A DNA stretch of 60,626 nt from Gnetum montanum (taxonomy: Eukaryota; Streptophyta; Gnetopsida; Gnetales; Gnetaceae), in contig MNCI01013895.1 in assembly GCA_015680685.1 (NCBI GenBank), positions 416,162 through 476,787 of the forward strand, in the 5' to 3' direction. Position 1 is the stretch's first letter. Every line of letters starts with the position of its first letter. Positions 55,605-60,626 of this stretch are shown piece by piece. Under the pieces are notes generated by a model. That model ran no database searches. It saw only the letters and a program-made list of their open reading frames with translations, and was not told the DNA's origin. Both the position numbers and the translations under genes were made by a program.

Positions 55605-57331
55605 TGTTGATGCATAAATTTTGGACACATCAACACCAAAAAAAACTCGTTTAGGGAGACTATTACCCAAGGTGCCTCCCATATGGGTACAGAAACCTAG
55701 AAATAGTCTCAACTAGAAAGGGTAATATAGCATTCCAAAAAAAAGCAAATCAAACTAGAAAATCGAACAAGAAATTTAACTCAAATAACTATCTTAAATT
55801 TTAAGACTTGATGAGAAAATAGTAAAATAACTACTAAATATAAATTTAAAATTCTCCTTGGTCTCTTGCTATCGCCACTTGCTGTTGCTGCTTGCTACCT
55901 GTTGCCTACTCTCATTCAAAATGAGAGTGGCTCCTCTTCTTCAAACCCTCGCCACATGGGGAAGAGAGGGGAGATGACGCAAAAAGAGGGAGAGAGATGT
56001 GTTATCTCTTATGGCCTCTACTACCACCTATAGCCACTGCTACCATCGATTGCAGATGCATGCTACTATCCGTCGGTTGCAAATGCATGCTATTGTTCGC
56101 TAGTTACAAACACATGCTACTACCAATGCTACAACTGCTACTCATGCCTACTGTCCACTAGCTATTGGCTGTTGGCTACTAGCTCATGCTGCCCATCATC
56201 ATTGCTACACATGCCTCTGTTCACAGTACGCATCACTACCATTTATGCCTAATACTACCGTAGGTCACCATGCACTGTTGCACACCACCTACTATAGCCA
56301 ATCACCATGCATCATGCACTGTCGCCATAGGTCCTCTACTGATGCATGTGCACACTGTTCCAGCTACCAGGAGAGAGGGAGACCTAGAGATCCCTAGTTT
56401 TTTCTACTACCACTAGTTTTATAGCAACTCCTTACTAATGAGCATAAATGCCCACATCCGTCACGTCCACATCGCCACTACCCCACATCTGCCCACATCC
56501 ACCACATTACCATGACAGTTACGCTGCCAACTTCCACTACCTGGTCGATTACCTACTCATAATGTTGCTACCACATGAAATGTCCACCTCTATCTACTGG
56601 GTTACAAAAAGTAGTACGTGGAACTTGCGTGAAATAGAGTGTACAAAAAGGAAAGCACAATACCTCTATAACAATTTCTTATTGAAATAAAGCTTATAAA
56701 TTTTAAGATGATATAAAATGTAAACCATCATCATAACTACCCTTAAGCCAATAACTTTGATTAATTCATTACTATGGACAAGTGATTTGGCTTACATAAA
56801 TGTTGTAATTTTTTCTGCAAGTTGTTTTGTATACAAAAGTGTAGTAACTTGGATTGATCATGAGCTGCTGGGGCATAAAAAGGAATCTATGCCTAAGCTT
56901 TAATCTATTTGGAGTTGCACGTATATCAAGTAAAATGAAGAAACTATTTTTTATTCGATGATCCTAAATGAGATAGGTGGCTATAAAGATGCATAAGGCA
57001 CAACATTCATGCTTAAATGTTTCTAATAATTTAAACTTTTAAATACATATTTAAGAATCAAAAATTAACATTTGAAATAACCTTTCATAAACTACATGAC
57101 CCAAAACATGGTTGGAAAACCCATAGTATTCTTAGTTTTCATGGGATTGAGACTTATTGGTCATGGCTAGTGTTAATGGATGACAATGATCTCTTATAAC
57201 AATAAATAATTTAAAGGTTGCATGATACTTCTTATTGAAAGCACCCCTATTCAAATCGTGAAATCATACCATGGTGATTAGACTAATAAGTCATAAGCCT
57301 ATGCCTAGCATGGGCGATGTTGACATCAACA
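55605..57331 (-). repeat. 3' LTR of a second gypsy family
   Basis: 1727 bases, plus-strand ends TGTTGATG and CATCAACA, an 8-base inverted terminal repeat. Both termini match the solo LTR at 35745-37931 in the opposite orientation. The PPT follows at 57332. The middle (55860-56420) is rich in CTACTACC/TGCTACT words and is GC-richer than the rest. The frame 56448-56690 is not a gene. Confidence 0.75.
55860..56420. repeat. Degenerate CTGCTACTACC-type repeat within the LTR
   Basis: Words such as TGCATGCTACTA, GCTACTACC and GTTGC(A/T)AATGCATGC recur in irregular order. It corresponds in position to the GC-rich island of the solo LTR (37330-37660). Confidence 0.5.
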
Positions 57332-57345
57332 CTTAGCCCCCAAAC
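57332..57345 (-). promoter_or_regulatory. Polypurine tract of the second gypsy family
   Basis: The minus strand reads GTTTGGGGGCTAAG directly before the LTR start TGTTGATG. It supports LTR orientation and boundary. Confidence 0.7.
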
Positions 57346-58720
57346 TAGAAATTGCATACAAGTACAAGAAACAGCAAAACCATATAAATTTTAAAAGGAG
57401 ATGTAAAAGATAGAGGATCGAAAAGATCATAAAACATAGACAAATTGAAATTCGAAAGAAAACTATACCGATCTAAACATGATTAAAATAACCATATAAT
57501 CAAGAAAGAACTAAACATGGGCCACCTTTTCCACACCATCTTATTTAATTAAGATCAAAACATACACTCTTTATAAATCATAACTTTAAGTACATAGATA
57601 CATATATATATTAAAGTATATAATTAAGATCTTATTCCCAATATTCTCACAAGGTAAAAGTAAAAAGTATGTGTACTACTTTGAGCACGAGACTTATGCT
57701 AAACTTAATAAGGAGGACAAGCTTATCTTAGATCATAACTAGCCACAACTTTCGAATTTTTTCCTTTGATTTTTTTTTTTGACATTTAGAAAAGGAATGG
57801 GTGAAAAGAGATTATTTGCTTTTCTCTTTTTTTTTTCTTTTGAATTTTGGGAAAATATGTTCAAAAGGGGAATGGAAGCTAGGGTGAGGATTGCTACCGA
57901 ACCCCATCATGCTCAAGAACTTATTACACTACTGATGAACATAGTCCTTATTCTTTTCTTTTGTTTTTTTATTTTTTATTTTTTATTTTTTATTTTTTTA
58001 GGAAACTTGCTTATGTTGTACTTCATTCTTAGGGTAGGAATTCCAATACAAGTCTGGCCGATTAGCTGCACTGCTAAAGAACATGGTCCTTTCAAAACTT
58101 TGCCCATGGTGCAATTCAACCCTCGTGTATGTGCCTTTAATTACAATCTAGATGACATCATAGCAAGTCTCTTGGGTGGCTAAGGGTCCTTAAGTGGAGA
58201 TGAACACACTTCACCCTATTGCTCATAAGATAGCCATGGATCATCACACTTAAGGGCTGGGGCTTATGAGAGGGAAAAAGATATTTTCCAAGGTCACTTA
58301 GTGATTGTGGCCAACCAGTCTCCAACTTCACATATTATACACTCACATGATCATGATGATTACATGATAAGTTAGCATAGATCCCATCCTCCATAATCCA
58401 ACAGAAATAATAAAACTAAAACCTTAAAATAGACTAGGAAGAATCATAGCATTATTCAAATATATCATATCAAGGAGATTTTATATAACAGTAATAGGAT
58501 ATATCATATAAAGCATTATGCTTGCATTATTTTCCAATGGTGTTGTGATGACTGGATGCTTAGTAACTCAAATGACCATAATGATTACTAAAATCATATG
58601 AAAAGCACAAATCAAACCAAATCCATTATGCTAAGAAAGAAATGGTGGAAATGCAAAGAAAATATGCAAATGCAACTATATATAAATGAAATGCATGGTG
58701 AAGGGAAAGAAAATGTGCAA
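57346..58720 (-). other. 3' non-coding part of the gypsy element
   Basis: AT-rich, with TTTTTATTTT runs at 57965-58000. The plus-strand open frame 57779-58183 has a Phe/Leu-rich low-complexity stretch and no recognisable domain. I treat it as chance. Confidence 0.4.
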
Positions 58721-59030
58721 CTAAGGATCTACTAGGTGTTCATGTGGGATACCTAAGTAGAAATGCTTTGGATAAAATGGACCTAACCACATAGGAGAAA
58801 ACTTAGTTTGAGGGCCTATTTGACTAGATTCTTTATTTCTTTTTAGGACTAGATCTCCTATTTTAAAGACTTTACCTACATATTTCTTGTCAAACCATCT
58901 TTTAACAATTTGTCGATGATTAAGATTACAAAAATCAATACATAATCGTAATTCACTTGTTCGTTTTCTATTAGGCACTAAATTTGATGTCCAACTTGAA
59001 TGTTTCACAAGATAAATAATTTTAGATTCT
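58721..59030 (-). pseudogene. RT start fused in frame to integrase C-terminus
   Basis: The frame reads HSSWTSNLVPNRKRTSE and LRLCIDFCNLNH, the first RT motifs of gypsy elements, then changes without a stop to RQIVKRWFDKKYVGKVFKIG and DLVLKRNKESSQ ... MWLGPFYPKH, the typical end of gypsy integrase. RT palm, RNase H and the integrase core are absent. The join lies near residue 34 of the frame that starts at 59008. Confidence 0.8.
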
Positions 59031-59163
59031 AAAAGTTCATCAAGTTCTCTTTTATCGAAGTTTCAATCTTAAGTCTAACGGGTCTAAGTTTTTGTAAGTC
59101 ATTAATTAAAGCTTCTCTAGTCACTATTTTAGAAGAGATCTTACTTGAAAAATATGACATCCT

Positions 59164-59874
59164 CTAATATAACTTCTTTATTAATTTGAGAAACTTTAAA
59201 ACAATAATCATTAAATTTACCCTTGGAAAATAAAAATTCATGAATATGATCATCATCATCAAAACTTGAAAAGAAGAGATATTATCTGGAATAGAAGAGA
59301 TAACCTTTTCAATAATTCTTTTAGTATCCCAAGCATTGTGTCTAAAAGGGACATCTAAAATAGTGGCCATTTGAGCTAATAAATTAGGAACATAATTTTC
59401 TTCTCTAGGAATATGTTTAGTGGATATGTCATCAAAATCTACTACACCTTCTTATATTTTAATGGTTAGGATCTCATTTATATCTTTGTCCTCTCCTAAT
59501 GGTGGCAGGACATCCAAAAGGAATGTTTTTTCATCATGTTGATGATAAGGCAAGGTATCTTCATAGACTTCTTCACATTCACTAGAAGCAAAAGGATTTA
59601 TTTCTAAAATTTTACTCTCATGGTCATTTATAACATGTCTACCAAGCCCAACTTCAATAACTCCAATATAAAGATTAGTATTTTGATTTTCCAAAGATTG
59701 ATTTTGTTGATCAAAATTTGTTACTACTTGTTTATAAAAAGGCTCTCTTGGTATGATCATATATTTAGATTTTCCTTTAATAGGAATTAATAATTTTAAG
59801 AAATCTGACCTAAAGAAGCCCCTAAACTTTGTTCCAAAAGTCCTAGATAAAAGCACACCATAAGTGGATGACAT
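59164..59874 (-). pseudogene. Protease-RT linker of the gypsy element
   Basis: The frame 59452-59874 starts MSSTYGVLLSRTFGTKF, resembling the LLSR(S/D)W block that follows the protease in a large group of plant gypsy elements. It continues with an acidic region (SSECEEVYEDTLPYH). The piece at 59164-59370 (MATILDVPFRHNAWDTKR) is the next part in another frame. Confidence 0.6.
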
Positions 59875-59997
59875 ACCAACTACTAAAATATCTGTATAGC
59901 ATGTAAAAGTAGGGTATTGTTTAAGTTATGCTTTTACTTCCTTTAATGACCCTACCATAGGTACATTAGATCCATTAAGTTGTATCACACTTCTTGC

Positions 59998-60333
59998 TTA
60001 TGGTAGCATCCATGCTCCTAATGTTTTACATACCTCAAGTGGCATGACACTAACACTTGTGCCATAATTCATCAAAAAATTATGAATAGTCTTTCCCAAA
60101 ACAATCAAAATTGTCAGGAAAGGAGGTTGATCTTTCTTGTTCGACATGGAATTGCTTGCATTTTGTATTAATAACACATTAGGACTTTTTGCAAAATGAA
60201 CTTGCCTTTCAATTATTAGAGATTTTTCGTTCTTGGTTTCAAATGTATGAACTATCTTTTGATTCACATCTTTCATTTCATTAAAATGTAGAAGATCATA
60301 CATTGAAATGTTGGCTTTAACTCTTTTCAAATC
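59998..60333 (-). pseudogene. gag end and protease of the gypsy element, cut by an LTR
   Basis: ANISMYDLLHFNEMK precedes the protease in this group. The protease reads FLMNYGTSVSVMPLEVCKTL; the family usually has Asp in place of Asn before Tyr/Ser-Gly, so the catalytic residue is lost. The open frame formally extends to 60438, but its first ~35 residues are translated from the inserted LTR. Confidence 0.7.
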
Positions 60334-60626
60334 TAATGAGTGGCAAGGTACCCCTACACTCAACCATACGAAACGAGCGTAGCATGTGCGATCTGGTCGA
60401 ACTCTGCAGACTAAGTGCCTACACACCCCATGGAACACTTGGGGTTAATCATTCATTGTCTTCCCAGACTTACTTGTAGTTGTCATGGTGTATGGTTAAG
60501 TAAGTCCGAGGTATATGATTTTTATAGTTTTAAAATGTTTTTCTCCTATGCTATCGAGGTGAAGGGTTGAGGAACTAACTAACTCTAACTAATGACTAAG
60601 TCTAAATTACCTAGCCTCAGCATCTG
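60334..60626 (-). repeat. Athila-family LTR inserted in the gypsy element, cut by the window edge
   Basis: It begins TAATGAGTGGC (family TGATGAGTGGC). It aligns with the reverse complement of the last ~290 bases of the LTR at 47537-48557: GGTACCCCTACACTCAACCATACG, the CTGGTCGAACTCTGCAGAC block and the GTCTTCCCAGACTTACTTG block. This is the U5 side; the rest lies outside the window. Confidence 0.85.

Larger units (their letters stand above)
57332..60333 (-). mobile_element. Pol-deleted gypsy element interior, invaded by another LTR
   Basis: A minus-strand interior with, from right to left, the gag end and protease (59998-60333), a protease-RT linker (59164-59874), the beginning of RT fused to the end of integrase (58721-59008), and a 3' non-coding part (57346-58720) ending at the PPT. 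Its 3' LTR is 55605-57331. The part beyond 60333 is displaced by the LTR starting at 60334. All frames carry stops. Confidence 0.7.

Noticed and set aside
57779-58183. 134-residue plus-strand frame with a hydrophobic stretch
   Set aside because: The hydrophobic part comes from a TTTTTATTTT run in the antisense 3' domain of a gypsy element; no domain is visible.
1-60626. CRISPR arrays, operons, tRNA or rRNA genes
   Set aside because: The direct repeats seen are LTRs, minisatellites or tandem arrays; no cloverleaf-type sequence with A/B boxes or rRNA block was recognised.

Overview
The window is a stretch of nuclear DNA from a seed plant. It is AT-rich, gene-poor and built almost entirely of old, nested retrotransposons. 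The mix of Athila-like Ty3/gypsy elements, a Ty1/copia element, an L1-type LINE, long solo LTRs, heavy stop-codon decay and a recognisable plant SEC6 exon cluster fits a very large plant genome. A gymnosperm is my best guess, but nothing here proves the species.

Layout from left to right. 1-390: two facing LTR remnants. 780-1766 and 11681-12042: one hairpin-bearing tandem array, split by a complete but decayed Athila-like element on the minus strand (1772-11675; TSD CTAGG; gag, protease, RT, RNase H and integrase all recognisable). 12046-15740: degenerate L1-type LINE on the plus strand. 15740-22850: AT-rich DNA with only weak repeats. 22858-27709: complete, decayed Ty1/copia element on the minus strand with short LTRs. 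28771-29297: the last three exons of a SEC6 (exocyst subunit) gene or gene copy on the plus strand, the only host-gene signal I can support. 33543-about 38880: a minus-strand LTR element with an Athila-family LTR and a decayed coiled-coil ORF instead of recognisable gag-pol, split by a 2.2 kb solo LTR (35745-37931). 41231-48557: a young-looking plus-strand element of the same family (TSD CTTAG) with an intact 1.1-kilo-residue gag-protease ORF but no RT, RNase H or integrase; most of its 5' LTR is an N gap. 49170-49890: an unrecognised decayed ORF. 50685-52670: a pol fragment of the Athila-like family. 55605-60333: a third gypsy family on the minus strand (3' LTR, PPT, pol-deleted interior), invaded at 60334 by another Athila-like LTR that runs off the window.

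How the pieces relate. The 41231 element appears to derive from an ancestor like the 1772 element by one internal deletion. Its ORF tail realigns with the DNA just beyond the pol region of the full-length copy. Such an element would need RT and integrase in trans. All LTRs of this family start TGATGA and end TCATCA. Where the segment is present, they have a very short U3 made largely of GATATC palindromes just upstream of a TATAAATA box. No bacterial-type operons, CRISPR arrays, rRNA or tRNA genes were seen.
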